Positions 1 to 12,285 of a stretch of 35,011 nt of DNA are shown in pieces. Origin of the DNA: an uncultured Chloroflexota bacterium (GTDB lineage Bacteria > Chloroflexota > Dehalococcoidia > UBA2979); assembly GCA_903917615.1 (NCBI GenBank), contig CAIXBH010000024.1, positions 1 to 35,011 of the forward strand, read 5' to 3'. The translations under genes and the position numbers were made by a program. Position 1 is the stretch's first letter; each line of letters starts with the position of its first letter. The notes below the pieces were generated by a model. That model was not told the origin of the DNA. It did not search any database and saw only the letters and a list, made by a program, of their open reading frames with translations.

Positions 1-5172
<5,172 letters not shown>

Positions 5173-5404
5173 AGACGCTCCCCCTCATCGGTCGGCCGCC
5201 GTGCTGCCCCCTCCGGACGGGGTGCAGCCGTTGCAGCAGACGTAGCCACCGGCGTTCCCCGCATCCGGGGAGGGCCGCTCAGGCGTTCGTAACTCTCTTC
5301 GCAACCCCCGGGAAGACCCGGGCACGGCAAAGCCCCCGCGCGACCAAACCGGACGCCGAGGGCGTTACGCCACGCAACCTTGATCTTGAAATGCGACCCA
5401 CGCG
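5173..5404 (-). promoter_or_regulatory. Structured 5' leader of rpoB
   Basis: About 230 nt lie between the predicted transcription start and the rpoB TTG codon, with no convincing ORF. Visible hairpins on the transcript are CCCGGG/CCCGGG with a four-base loop (5307-5322) and TCCCCG/CGGGGA with a four-base loop (5256-5271), followed by CCCC/GGGG pairing near 5205-5222. There is no U-run, so termination is not evident. A role in control of rpoBC expression is inference. Confidence 0.4.
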
Positions 5405-5410
5405 AATGCC

Positions 5411-5439
5411 AGTGTACGCTTGGGCGGGCGGAATCTCAA
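5411..5439 (-). promoter_or_regulatory. rpoB promoter P2 overlapping P1
   Basis: A second minus-strand pair, TTGAGA (5439-5434) and TACACT (5416-5411), also has 17-base spacing. Its -35 element shares one base with the -10 element of P1, so the two promoters are about 28 bases apart and cannot be fully occupied at once. Confidence 0.5.
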
Positions 5440-5467
5440 CCGTATCCCGCGCGCCGGTAGCCGTCAA
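5439..5467 (-). promoter_or_regulatory. rpoB promoter P1 (sigma-70 type)
   Basis: On the minus strand the -35 element TTGACG (5467-5462) and the -10 element TACGGT (5444-5439) are separated by 17 bases. The same pair of hexamers occurs at 33396-33423, which suggests they suit the local housekeeping sigma factor. Confidence 0.6.
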
Positions 5468-5523
5468 CGGCTTTTCCACAGATTCAGTGTACGCCGCCCG
5501 TATCCACCCGGCCCGTGCCCCGC

Positions 5524-6684
5524 CTATGGCGCGGGCGTGGGGGATGCCGCCCGCCGCTGACGAGCCACCTCGGCCGCGGCCGGGTCGTACGGCCGGTTCG
5601 AGGCGGCCTCCCAGACCGGCCAGCCCTCTTTCGGCCGGTCGGTGGTGTCGCGCAGGCCGATGTTCGCGACCAGGTCGAAGGGGGCCGCCGTCGCGAATGA
5701 GAGGTCGCGCAGGGTGAACCAGACCACGAGCGGAGAGGACAGCGCGTCGGCATCGTCCAGCAGCCGCTGGAGGTACCGGCGTTGCTCGGCCGGCGTGGAT
5801 GAGTTCACGCCATCGCGACCGGCGCCCGAGGCGAACCCGGCCGAGACGAAGGCGATGGGCAGCTGGGTCTGCTCTCGAATCTGTGCGTAGTAGTTCGGCG
5901 GGACTTTCCGAGCGACGGGGTAGGCGAAGGAGGGGTACGTAGTGAGCCCGAACAGGTCGATCTTGCCCTCGAAGTCCTTCAGGAGCTGCCAGCGCGCGGT
6001 GTGCGGTGGCAGATCGGGGATCACGCCGAGGAGCTCTTCGAACTGGAAGGAAGGGAACACCGTGGTGTCCGGGGAAGCGGCCTTCACGGCGTCGTAGGCC
6101 TCCCGGTACGCCTTCACGAAGGCCTGATAGCCCTGCGGGTTCCGCTCGAAGGTCGCGTTCACCTCGGTCCCAAGCACGAGGTAGGCGGGGCGGATGTTGC
6201 GGACCGTGTAGACCGCCTCGGCCACGAACGCCTGGCGGAGGGCGTCGTCGCTGAAGTCCTTGCCGGCGTAGTCGCTGGGGAGCTTCTGGAGCCGTTCACG
6301 GGCACTCGGATCGAATGGGTCGAGGGCCACGACGATGCTGAGCCCGCGCTGCCGTGCCCCCTCGCGGATGGAGAGGGTCTGGTCGCGCATCGTGTCGGAG
6401 GGGCGGGCGCCCGGCAGAAAGTCTCCCCAGGACGGCGGGCGTTGGACGAGGATCACCTCGCCGTACTGGGCCGCCATGTCGTAGGTCTGGCGCTGCGCGC
6501 CGTCGGTCAGGGCCCACGGCACGTCCGAGAAACCGAGGCGGAACGCGCGGGCGTCGCCCTGGGCCGGTCGCGCCCGGGGCTGGAACGAGGAGTTCCCGGT
6601 GCCCTCCGCCCGGCACGCCGTCGCGAGGACCGCCATGGCCAGCAGCGTGAGCAGTAGAAGGGGCCGTCGAGTTCCCTGGCGCAT
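5524..6684 (-). CDS. Putative lipoprotein with glycosidase-like (clan GH-A) fold
   Basis: A 386-residue secreted protein. The N-terminus has a basic start, a hydrophobic stretch and a lipobox-like LATAC with Cys24 as the probable lipidated residue, so it should be anchored outside the membrane. The rest reads as a TIM barrel related to GH53-like glycosidases, with strand motifs LVLGTEVNATF (about 171-180), a YQAFVKAYREAYDAVK helix, FPSFQFEELLG, LFGLTTYPSF and PLVVWFTLRD. The usual Asn-Glu of the fourth strand reads Thr-Glu (T173-E174). The position where the nucleophile Glu is expected reads VSAGF (280-284). It may therefore bind carbohydrate rather than cut it. The Pro/Ala/Thr-rich tail is probably disordered. 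It stands alone, upstream of rpoB. The family is inferred from pattern only. Confidence 0.65.
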   Translation of the reverse strand: MRQGTRRPLLLLTLLAMAVLATACRAEGTGNSSFQPRARPAQGDARAFRLGFSDVPWALTDGAQRQTYDMAAQYGEVILVQRPPSWGDFLPGARPSDTMRDQTLSIREGARQRGLSIVVALDPFDPSARERLQKLPSDYAGKDFSDDALRQAFVAEAVYTVRNIRPAYLVLGTEVNATFERNPQGYQAFVKAYREAYDAVKAASPDTTVFPSFQFEELLGVIPDLPPHTARWQLLKDFEGKIDLFGLTTYPSFAYPVARKVPPNYYAQIREQTQLPIAFVSAGFASGAGRDGVNSSTPAEQRRYLQRLLDDADALSSPLVVWFTLRDLSFATAAPFDLVANIGLRDTTDRPKEGWPVWEAASNRPYDPAAAEVARQRRAASPTPAP

Positions 6685-6797
6685 CGCTGCCCATCGTCCG
6701 GCCTGCGATCCGGCGGGTCAAACCTCGACGCGGGTTCCGCCCGATGGGCGGCGTCTGCGTCCCGGGCCAACATGAGTCGAGGACGAGGGAGGTCGAC

Positions 6798-7031
6798 ATG
6801 GCCATGGGACTGGTGTCCGCGAGCGACCTGATGCACGCGCTTTTCGCGGTGACCTCGGATGCCGACGCCCGTGCGATGGTCAGCCGCGCCACGCGCGTGT
6901 CCGGTGTGGCGGACGACCGCCCGCTCGAACTCCGGGAACTGCTGATGATGTGTGACGCGCTCTGCGCCGAAGGCGGGTCGATTCAGCGGGTCGCCGAGGA
7001 GATCGCGATGCGGGCGCTCCGGGAGAGCTAG
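6798..7031 (+). CDS. Small hypothetical protein (77 aa)
   Basis: A short acidic, helical protein beginning MAMGLVSASDLMHALF. The ATG at 6798 follows GAGGGAGG by a few bases, which is a better start than the upstream in-frame GTG-type codons. The sequence is mostly helix-forming (LELRELLMMCDALCAEGG) and has two Cys residues not arranged as a metal site. I do not recognise the family. It is divergent from the lipoprotein gene and ends 15 bases before the stop of the convergent gene at 7047. Confidence 0.6.
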   Translation: MAMGLVSASDLMHALFAVTSDADARAMVSRATRVSGVADDRPLELRELLMMCDALCAEGGSIQRVAEEIAMRALRES

Positions 7032-7046
7032 GCCGAGGCCTGCGGC

Positions 7047-7502
7047 TTACGGCTCTTTGTCCGCGAACACGGTGTCGCGGGCCACGTCGCCCCAGGAGAA
7101 GAGCGCTGCCGCGAAACGGATCGGCGACTCGTGCCGGTTCAACTCGTCGAGGTCGAGGCCCCTCAGGTACCCGGCGATACGGTCGCTCACGCCTTCCTCG
7201 GCGTAGAACTCGACCGGCCGGAAGACGCCGAAGGTGGTGGAACTGAGCGGCTGTCCGCCCGGGACAGCGCAGGCCACGGCGAGCGCCATCTGGTCGATGC
7301 CGTACGGCCGCCGTGTGGCGGCGATGCGCTCGCGACACCACGCGACGATGTTCTCCGCGAGGCCATCGATGTCCGCGGACCTGATCGGCACGTCCCCGAG
7401 CATCCACTCTTGTCGCGAGAGACCCGTACCACGGCGGATCGAGTCCTCGACCCGGGTGCGGAGGGGATCGGGATGGAAGCGCCGCATCAGTGAATCCAGC
7501 AT
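7047..7502 (-). CDS. Hypothetical protein (151 aa)
   Basis: A soluble-looking protein of 151 residues without signal peptide, membrane segment or a motif I recognise. Landmarks are WMLGDVPIRSADIDGLAENIVAWCRERIA (no more than a helical core), VACAVPGGQPLSSTTFGVF and GYLRGLDLDELN. The ATG at 7502 is preceded by the strong ribosome site AAAGGGGGGA. Codon use matches the neighbours. It is convergent with the small gene at 6798 and divergent from the metallopeptidase at 7654. Confidence 0.65.
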   Translation of the reverse strand: MLDSLMRRFHPDPLRTRVEDSIRRGTGLSRQEWMLGDVPIRSADIDGLAENIVAWCRERIAATRRPYGIDQMALAVACAVPGGQPLSSTTFGVFRPVEFYAEEGVSDRIAGYLRGLDLDELNRHESPIRFAAALFSWGDVARDTVFADKEP

Positions 7503-7540
7503 GGCGTCCCCCCTTTCTCTCGCACTCGCGCGCGGCCCCG

Positions 7541-7567
7541 TTCCCCATCAGGGGAAACCCGTACGGG
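7541..7567. repeat. Adjacent hairpin and palindrome in a divergent intergenic region
   Basis: TTCCCC-ATCA-GGGGAA (7541-7556) is followed at once by the perfect palindrome CCCGTACGGG (7558-7567). They sit between two divergent genes (7502 and 7654), where an operator would be expected. No regulator can be named. Confidence 0.4.
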
Positions 7568-7653
7568 AATCATCGGCGGTCATCAGCGATTCGCCAGTGC
7601 TCCCGTGCCCGCTCCGGTACATTCACCGAGCCTTCACCATTCGAGGGACGCCG

Positions 7654-8016
7654 ATGAATCATGACCGCTTTCGCCGCCTCGTCCTTCGCGCACTCGCGGA
7701 CATTCCGGAGCCGTTCGCGACGCATCTCCGGGGCGTGGCCGTCGTGGTCCGGCGTGAGCCGAACGCCGCCGACCGGGTCGAGGCGGGCCTCGAGGGCGAT
7801 GACGAGCTCTTCGGGCTCTACACCGGAACGCCGCTCACCGAGCGGCACGACTACCAGATGGCGCTGCCCGACCGGATTGTGATCTTCCAGGGGCCACACG
7901 AGCGCGAGTTCTCTCACGCTGCGTTGTCACGCCAGATACGGCTCACCGTCATGCACGAAGTGGCTCACCACTTCGGCATTGACGACGCGCGCCTTGAGGC
8001 GCTGGGGCTCGAGTAG
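7654..8016 (+). CDS. Small zinc metallopeptidase-fold protein (HExxH)
   Basis: A 120-residue protein with the zincin signature HEVAHHFGIDD at 101-111 (H101, E102, H105, and D110/D111 as possible third ligand). It matches the short bacterial metallopeptidase family of the zincin_1/DUF1025 type, whose members are about 110-130 residues and whose substrates are unknown. It has no signal peptide, so it is probably cytoplasmic. The ATG at 7654 follows GAGGGA with good spacing. The open frame continues upstream to 7234, but that part only shadows the opposite gene. Confidence 0.85.
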   Translation: MNHDRFRRLVLRALADIPEPFATHLRGVAVVVRREPNAADRVEAGLEGDDELFGLYTGTPLTERHDYQMALPDRIVIFQGPHEREFSHAALSRQIRLTVMHEVAHHFGIDDARLEALGLE

Positions 8017-8041
8017 CTCGAACAGGTCGCCGGACACGGAA

Positions 8042-8063
8042 ACGCCGCCCGGGCGGGCGGCGT
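8042..8063. terminator. GC-rich terminator hairpin between convergent genes
   Basis: Perfect 10-bp stem ACGCCGCCCG/CGGGCGGCGT with a two-base loop, lying between the ends of the metallopeptidase gene and the HU gene. On the minus strand it is followed by TTTCC. It could stop transcripts from both sides. Confidence 0.65.
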
Positions 8064-8073
8064 CTCCAGGAAG

Positions 8074-8127
8074 AACGATCCGGCACCCTCAACTCTTGCG
8101 AGCCTCGGGGCGGCGGGCCGGATCGTT
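8074..8127 (-). repeat. Long inverted repeat at the 3' end of the HU gene
   Basis: Arms AACGATCCGGC (8074-8084) and GCCGGATCGTT (8117-8127) are perfectly complementary over 11 bp with 32 bases between them. One arm includes two bases of the HU stop codon. It would fold on the HU mRNA just before the hairpin at 8042-8063 and could protect the 3' end. Confidence 0.5.
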
Positions 8128-8434
8128 ACTTTGCCTTGACGAGGCGGGGAGCCGGTGCGTCACCGTTGACGACGGCCTTCAGGCCGGCCGCTGCGGAGAA
8201 CTTGGGGGCCTTCGAGGCCTTCACCTTGATCTCAGCGCCGGTCTGCGGGTTGCGGCCGATGCGGGCCTTGCGCTGGGCGCGGCTGAACTTGCCGAGGCCC
8301 GGGTACGCCACGTCGTCGCCGTTGCGGACGTGCGACTGGATCACGTCGCGGAAGCCGTCGAGGACGCGCTCAGTGTCGGCGTTCGTCAGGCCGGCCTGCG
8401 CGGCGACGAGGGCAACGAGTTCTGCTTTGGTCAT
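8126..8434 (-). CDS. HU-family histone-like DNA-binding protein
   Basis: A 102-residue nucleoid protein that binds and bends DNA as a dimer. It has the HU/IHF layout: N-terminal helices (MTKAELVALVAAQAGLTNADTERVLDGF), the G-x-F turn (GLGKFSRAQRKARIGRNPQTG) with the conserved GRNPQTG arm sequence at 60-66, and KASKAPKFSAAAGLK in the C-terminal half. A basic tail of about 13 residues follows the usual end. The ATG at 8434 has GGAGGG at good spacing. It is monocistronic, with its own promoter and terminator. Confidence 0.96.
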   Translation of the reverse strand: MTKAELVALVAAQAGLTNADTERVLDGFRDVIQSHVRNGDDVAYPGLGKFSRAQRKARIGRNPQTGAEIKVKASKAPKFSAAAGLKAVVNGDAPAPRLVKAK

Positions 8435-8495
8435 GTCTGGTTCCCTCCTGGGAAGATCGCCCGCCGCTTGTTCTCTACAAGCGCCTATGCACGTC

Positions 8496-8524
8496 ATCAT
8501 TTGTCTTCAACGTGTCCGTGTCAA
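8496..8524 (-). promoter_or_regulatory. Promoter of the HU gene
   Basis: A consensus -35 TTGACA (8524-8519) and AATGAT (8501-8496) are spaced by 17 bases on the minus strand. The flanking 8525-8590 is unusually AT-rich for this genome and contains TTTTCG...CGAAAA inverted arms upstream of the -35. They may act as an operator or as an UP-like element. Confidence 0.65.
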
Positions 8525-8594
8525 GACCAGTTTTCGAGAAAACCCCGAAAATACTGATGATTATGGTGTGTGTTGGCAGAATCAGCCGAAAATT

Positions 8595-8617
8595 CGCCTG
8601 ATCCGCCGTCTCAGGCG
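8595..8617 (-). terminator. Intrinsic terminator of the glycerate kinase gene
   Basis: Minus-strand stem CGCCTGA/TCAGGCG with an internal CCGCC/GGCGG alternative, followed by AATTTTC. It lies about 40 bases past the glycerate kinase stop. Confidence 0.6.
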
Positions 8618-8654
8618 GCGCAACTCGCGCCACCGTTGAGGATCGCGGCGTCCG

Positions 8655-9809
8655 TTACGGGTGCGAGCTCAACCAGCGCGCGAGAACCGTCGCCGTTGCA
8701 TCGGCGGCCCGTTCCGTGGCGTGCGCGATTGCCTCGTCGATGGATGCGCCGGCTGACGCGAGCGGCTCGGCGTCGGCGATGCCGACCGGCAGGCCATCGA
8801 CACTGCCCGCCACCGCGATGCACGGCGTCTGCATCTCGGCGGCCACCGCCGCGACGTGCGCCACTGCCTTCCCGTAGGCGGTCTGGGCGTCCAGTCCGCC
8901 CTCGCCCGTGATGACGAGATCCGCTGCGGCGATCGCCTCGCGCAGGCCAATCGCGTCCCCGACGAGCGCCGCCCCCGACTCGATGCGTGCCTGCGGCATG
9001 GCCGCGAGCAGCCCGACCGGGAGGCCGCCGCCGGCGCCGCTCCCCGGGCGCTCGGCGACATCGAGCCGCAGGTCCCGGTCGAGGGTGCGCGCCCAGCGTG
9101 TCAGGGCGTACTCGAGCGCGGGGGCTTGCCAGTCCGCGAGACCCTTCTGTGCGCCGTACACCGCGGTTGCGCCCTCGTCGCCCAGGAGGACGTTGCGCAC
9201 GTCGACCGCGATGCTCAGGTCAACAGCCGCGAGGCGCGCAGCGGTGGCCGCCTCAATGCGCGCCAGGCGGGCGAGGTGAATGCCTCCCGGCGGCAGGTCC
9301 GCGCCCGCGAGGTCGAGGAGCCGCACGCCCAGTGCTTGCGCGGCGCCCGCGCCGCCGTCGTTCGTGGCCGTGCCGCCCACGCCGAGGACGATCCGGGTCA
9401 GGCCCGCATCGATCGCGTGGCGAATCTGCTCCCCCACGCCGAAGGTCGAGGCACGGGTGGCATCGCGGTCGCTTGCTGGAAGCAGTGTCAGGCCAGCGGC
9501 GGCGGCAGCCTCGATGACGGCGAGCGGTGGGGCTCCGCTTCGCTCGACGCGCGCGTAGGCCGCCTCCACGGGTGTGCCGAGCGGACCGCGCACGGTGTGC
9601 CGGACGAGCGCGCCGCCGGTGGCGGCCGCCACGATCGCGACTGTGCCGGGGCCTCCATCCGCCATCGGCAGGAGCACTACCTCCGCATCCGGAAGCGCTC
9701 GTCGGACGCCCTCAGCAATCGCGGCGGCGGCCTCGGCGCCGGTCAGCGAGCCTTTGAACTCTTGCGGGCAGACGAGGACGTGCCGAATCCGATCGGGGTC
9801 GGTGGTCAC
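8655..9809 (-). CDS. glxK: Glycerate kinase (GlxK/GarK family)
   Basis: A 384-residue enzyme that phosphorylates glycerate with ATP, linking glyoxylate or serine metabolism to glycolysis. Family motifs are in order: CPQEFKGSLTGAEAAAAI (14-31), PMADGGPGT (usual DGGEGT), GVGGTATNDGGAGAAQALG (about 145-163), the glycine-rich GSGAGGGLPVGLLA, and TGEGGLDAQTAYGK near residue 305. Length fits the family. Translation starts at GTG 9809, which overlaps the stop codon of the upstream membrane peptide (TAGTG), indicating translational coupling. The product position (2- or 3-phosphoglycerate) cannot be told from sequence. Confidence 0.93.
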   Translation of the reverse strand: MTTDPDRIRHVLVCPQEFKGSLTGAEAAAAIAEGVRRALPDAEVVLLPMADGGPGTVAIVAAATGGALVRHTVRGPLGTPVEAAYARVERSGAPPLAVIEAAAAAGLTLLPASDRDATRASTFGVGEQIRHAIDAGLTRIVLGVGGTATNDGGAGAAQALGVRLLDLAGADLPPGGIHLARLARIEAATAARLAAVDLSIAVDVRNVLLGDEGATAVYGAQKGLADWQAPALEYALTRWARTLDRDLRLDVAERPGSGAGGGLPVGLLAAMPQARIESGAALVGDAIGLREAIAAADLVITGEGGLDAQTAYGKAVAHVAAVAAEMQTPCIAVAGSVDGLPVGIADAEPLASAGASIDEAIAHATERAADATATVLARWLSSHP

Positions 9810-9985
9810 TACAGGAACCAGCCGGCGAGGTGGAGCGCGGCGCTGATCAACACGGCGACGACGTAGATCAGCCCGAGCTTGCGGGCCTGTTTGCCGAGCT
9901 GCCGGAACTGGCGCGGGCGAAAGACCATCATGAGGAGGGTCAGCACCATCGACACAAGGATGATGTCCTTCAGCAGCGTCGTCAC
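9809..9985 (-). CDS. Two-helix membrane peptide (58 aa)
   Basis: A small membrane protein with two hydrophobic helices (about 5-22 and 38-55) joined by a basic linker FRPRQFRQLGKQARKLG, so the loop should be cytoplasmic. The GTG at 9985 is chosen because GGAGGG lies six bases before it. A longer reading frame with ATG at 10006 is possible but has no ribosome site. Its stop overlaps the glxK start by one base. I do not recognise the family. It may be a small subunit or unrelated to glycerate metabolism. Confidence 0.65.
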   Translation of the reverse strand: MTTLLKDIILVSMVLTLLMMVFRPRQFRQLGKQARKLGLIYVVAVLISAALHLAGWFL

Positions 9986-10027
9986 AGGGCGCCCTCCGGC
10001 GGACATCGTATCGGCCCGCCCGGAGGC

Positions 10028-10082
10028 TTGACTAGAACAAGCGTTCGCTACTACATTGGACATCCATTTAGAACAGATGTTC
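10028..10082 (+). promoter_or_regulatory. SOS-controlled promoter with two LexA boxes
   Basis: The promoter is TTGACT (10028-10033), an 18-base spacer and TACATT (10052-10057). One LexA box of the Gram-positive type, GAACAAGCGTTC, fills the spacer (10035-10046). A second, GAACAGATGTTC, lies just past the start site (10071-10082), centred 36 bp away. Both match GAAC-N4-GTTC exactly. LexA bound here would block polymerase. The minus-strand membrane peptide gene is 43 bases away and might also be affected. Confidence 0.75.
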
Positions 10083-10097
10083 CTGAGGAGCCCTGTG

Positions 10098-10280
10098 ATG
10101 GCCTCGACCTTCTCCGCACCCGCCACCGCGCCGGACGGCTCCAGCATCGCGGCACCAACGCGCACACGGCGCCGGTTCAGTTACGCCGGCCCTCGCTGTC
10201 CGCAGTGCGCTGGCCCCCTCGTCTTCGGCGAAGGCTGCAGCGTCTGCCCGGTCTGCGGCCACTCCTCCTGCTCGCTCTAA
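10098..10280 (+). CDS. SOS-regulated zinc-ribbon peptide (60 aa), like the C-terminus of B12-dependent ribonucleotide reductase
   Basis: A 60-residue protein whose first 30 residues are Ala/Thr/Pro/Arg-rich and whose second half holds six cysteines: C34-x2-C37, C47-x2-C50-x2-C53 and C58. The spacing CPxC-x4-LVF-x-EGC-x2-C-x2-CGxSxC resembles the cysteine-rich tail of class II (B12-dependent) ribonucleotide reductases. Here it stands alone with no catalytic domain. The start is ATG 10098 (or GTG 10095, in frame), seven bases after GAGGAG. The upstream promoter carries two LexA boxes, so expression should rise after DNA damage. A link to nucleotide supply or repair is inference. Confidence 0.6.
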   Translation: MASTFSAPATAPDGSSIAAPTRTRRRFSYAGPRCPQCAGPLVFGEGCSVCPVCGHSSCSL

Positions 10281-10404
10281 GGGGCACGAGGCTGCGGCGT
10301 CTCGGCTGATTCGGGCGCGGGTTCGATCCCCTTCCCACGCGTTCGTATACTGTGGCCCCCGAACCGGGCGCACGACATATGAACGATGGCGGGAAGGCAC
10401 GCGC

Positions 10405-11229
10405 ATGGTCGCGGAGACGGCACTCGATCTCTCGGCGCTGACGCAGCGCGTCCGGCGGCACATCGTCCGCATGGTCTACGAGGCGAAGTCGGGCCACATC
10501 GGTGGCTCGATGTCCTCGACGGACATCATGGCGGTGCTGTACGGCCGGATCATGCGTCACGACCCGAAGCGCCCCGACTGGGCCGAGCGTGACCGGCTCA
10601 TCATGAGCAAGGGCCACTGCACGCCGGTCCTCTACGCGATGCTCGCCGAGTTCGGCTACTTCTCGACTGACGAGCTGGCGACGTTCCGCCGTAAGGGCTC
10701 CCGTCTGCAGGGGCACTCCGTCCTCGGCAAGCCCGAGGGCGTCGAGAACTCTGCCGGTGCGCTTGGCATGGGGCTCTCGTTTGGGCTCGGCATCCGCCTC
10801 GGTCAGCGCCTCAACGGCATCGACGCGCATGTCTACGTGATCATGGGCGACGGCGAGCAGGACGAGGGCCAGGTGTGGGAGGCCGCGATGGCTGCCGCCC
10901 ACCACGAGGCCGAGGGCCTGGTGGCGATCATCGACCGCAACGGCATCCAGAACGACGACTTCACGAACGCCACGATGCGCACCGAGCCGCTGGACGAGAA
11001 GTACCGCGCCTTCGGCTGGGAAGTCCGCGCCGGCGTCGACGGGCATGACCTCGCCGCCGTCGAGGACGCGCTGCGCTGGGCGCGTGACGTGAAGGGCAAG
11101 CCGGCCTGCGTCATCTTCGACACGGTGAAGGGCAAGGGCGTCTCCTTCATGGAGAACAACCCGAACTTCCACGGCGCACCACCCAGCGACGAGCAGTTCG
11201 TGCTCGCGATGCAGGAGCTCGGCGAATGA
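10405..11229 (+). CDS. Transketolase, N-terminal (thiamine diphosphate-binding) subunit
   Basis: A 274-residue subunit carrying the N-terminal half of transketolase, which moves two-carbon units between sugar phosphates in the pentose phosphate pathway. Motifs are SGHIGGSMSS (29-38, His31), SKGHCTPVLYA (His71), QGHSVLGKPEGVENSAGALG, and the diphosphate motif GDGEQDEGQVWEAAM starting at 148 and closing with DRNGIQND. The downstream subunit overlaps by four bases (ATGA), so the two chains are made together. The GGGAAGG site precedes the ATG. A TATACT -10 candidate at 10346-10351 lacks a clear -35. Split transketolases are common in archaea and several bacterial phyla. The close homologue DXS is a full-length protein, so it is less likely. 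Confidence 0.93.
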   Translation: MVAETALDLSALTQRVRRHIVRMVYEAKSGHIGGSMSSTDIMAVLYGRIMRHDPKRPDWAERDRLIMSKGHCTPVLYAMLAEFGYFSTDELATFRRKGSRLQGHSVLGKPEGVENSAGALGMGLSFGLGIRLGQRLNGIDAHVYVIMGDGEQDEGQVWEAAMAAAHHEAEGLVAIIDRNGIQNDDFTNATMRTEPLDEKYRAFGWEVRAGVDGHDLAAVEDALRWARDVKGKPACVIFDTVKGKGVSFMENNPNFHGAPPSDEQFVLAMQELGE

Positions 11230-12176
11230 CGACCACCGCCCCCGCCAGCGCGGCCACCCGCGAAGCACTCGGCCCGACGCTCGTGCGTCTGCAGCGGGCC
11301 GGCGCCGACATCGTCGTGGTCGATGCCGACCTCGGGAAGTCGACCTCCGCGCGCACGTTCAAGGACGCGTACCCGGACCGCTTCATCACCTTCGGGGTCG
11401 CCGAGCAGAACATGATCTCCGCCGCGGGCGGCCTCGCGACCACCGGTCACGTCGTCGTCGCCTCGACGTTCGCGGTCTTCGCGGAGCACGCGTTCGACCA
11501 GCTGCGCATGTCGGTCGCGCAGCCGCGCCTCAACGTGAAGATCGTCGCGAGCCACGGAGGCGTCTCCGTCGGCGAGGACGGCGCGTCAGCGGAGTCCGTT
11601 GAGGACTACGCGCTCTTCAGCTCGCTCGTGAACTTCACCGTGGGCGTCCCCGCGGACGTCGTCGAGGCGGAGGCGATGATCGAGGCCGCGATGGCGGCCC
11701 CCGGCCCGTGGTACATCCGCACCGGTCGCCCGAAGATCCCGGTCGTCTACACGGAAGGCGCGCGCTTCCAGGTCGGCAAGGCCGATCTCCTCCGCCAGGG
11801 CACGGACGTCACCATCATCGCGTGCGGCCTGATGGTCGGGCGTTCGCTGGCGGCGGCCGAAACGCTCGCCGCGCAGGGCATCAACGCCCGCGTGCTGAAC
11901 TTCTCCACGATCCGTCCGCTCGACACCGCGGCTCTCGAGGCCGCGGCACGCGACACCGGTGCGATCGTGGTCGCGGAGGAACACCTCGTGCACTCCGGTC
12001 TGGGCGCGATGTGCGCGCAGGCCCTGGCGCAGATCGCGCCCGTGCCGATGGAGTTCGTCGGCGTGCAGAACCGCTACGGCGAGTCCGGCACCTGGGACGA
12101 AGTCCTCGAGCTGATGGGCCTGACATCCGGCGGCGTCGTCGAGGCGACGAAGCGCGTGGTCGCCCGCAAGAAGTAA
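11226..12176 (+). CDS. Transketolase, C-terminal (pyrimidine-binding) subunit
   Basis: A 316-residue partner of the preceding gene. It starts at the overlapping ATGA and contains VVDADLGKSTSARTF, the catalytic-glutamate region FGVAEQNMISAAGGLA (Glu in VAEQ), ASHGGVSVGEDGASAESVEDYALF, and a transketolase C-terminal domain from about residue 185 (GTDVTIIACGLMVGRSLAAAETLAAQGINARVLN). Together the two chains cover the three domains of the single-chain enzyme. A GC hairpin follows at 12215-12233. Confidence 0.93.
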   Translation: MTTTAPASAATREALGPTLVRLQRAGADIVVVDADLGKSTSARTFKDAYPDRFITFGVAEQNMISAAGGLATTGHVVVASTFAVFAEHAFDQLRMSVAQPRLNVKIVASHGGVSVGEDGASAESVEDYALFSSLVNFTVGVPADVVEAEAMIEAAMAAPGPWYIRTGRPKIPVVYTEGARFQVGKADLLRQGTDVTIIACGLMVGRSLAAAETLAAQGINARVLNFSTIRPLDTAALEAAARDTGAIVVAEEHLVHSGLGAMCAQALAQIAPVPMEFVGVQNRYGESGTWDEVLELMGLTSGGVVEATKRVVARKK

Positions 12177-12214
12177 CAGCCGCGTCCTCGATGGGCGTGG
12201 CGGCCACTTCCACC

Positions 12215-12233
12215 CCCCTCGCTCGGCGAGGGG
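12215..12233 (+). terminator. Hairpin after the transketolase genes
   Basis: Perfect 8-bp stem CCCCTCGC/GCGAGGGG with a three-base loop, 38 bases past the stop codon. There is no U-run. The flanks (CCACCCCCC and GAGGCGGCAG) resemble the pyrimidine/purine bias of the repeats at 18641 and 23057, so it may be a diverged member of that family. Confidence 0.4.
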
Positions 12234-12285
12234 AGGCGGCAGATTCCGCACGCAGTAGCGGCAACCGGGATCGGGGCGTTCTCGC

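Noticed and set aside
5279-5479. 66-codon minus-strand ORF upstream of rpoB
   Set aside because: It covers both rpoB promoters and the hairpins, has no ribosome site, and its composition does not look coding.
10279-10340. GGGTTCGATCCCC resembling a tRNA T-arm, with AAGGGG/CCCCTT ends
   Set aside because: Only about 55 bases lie between the ends and no D-arm or anticodon arm can be folded; the T-stem does not pair properly. Probably chance.
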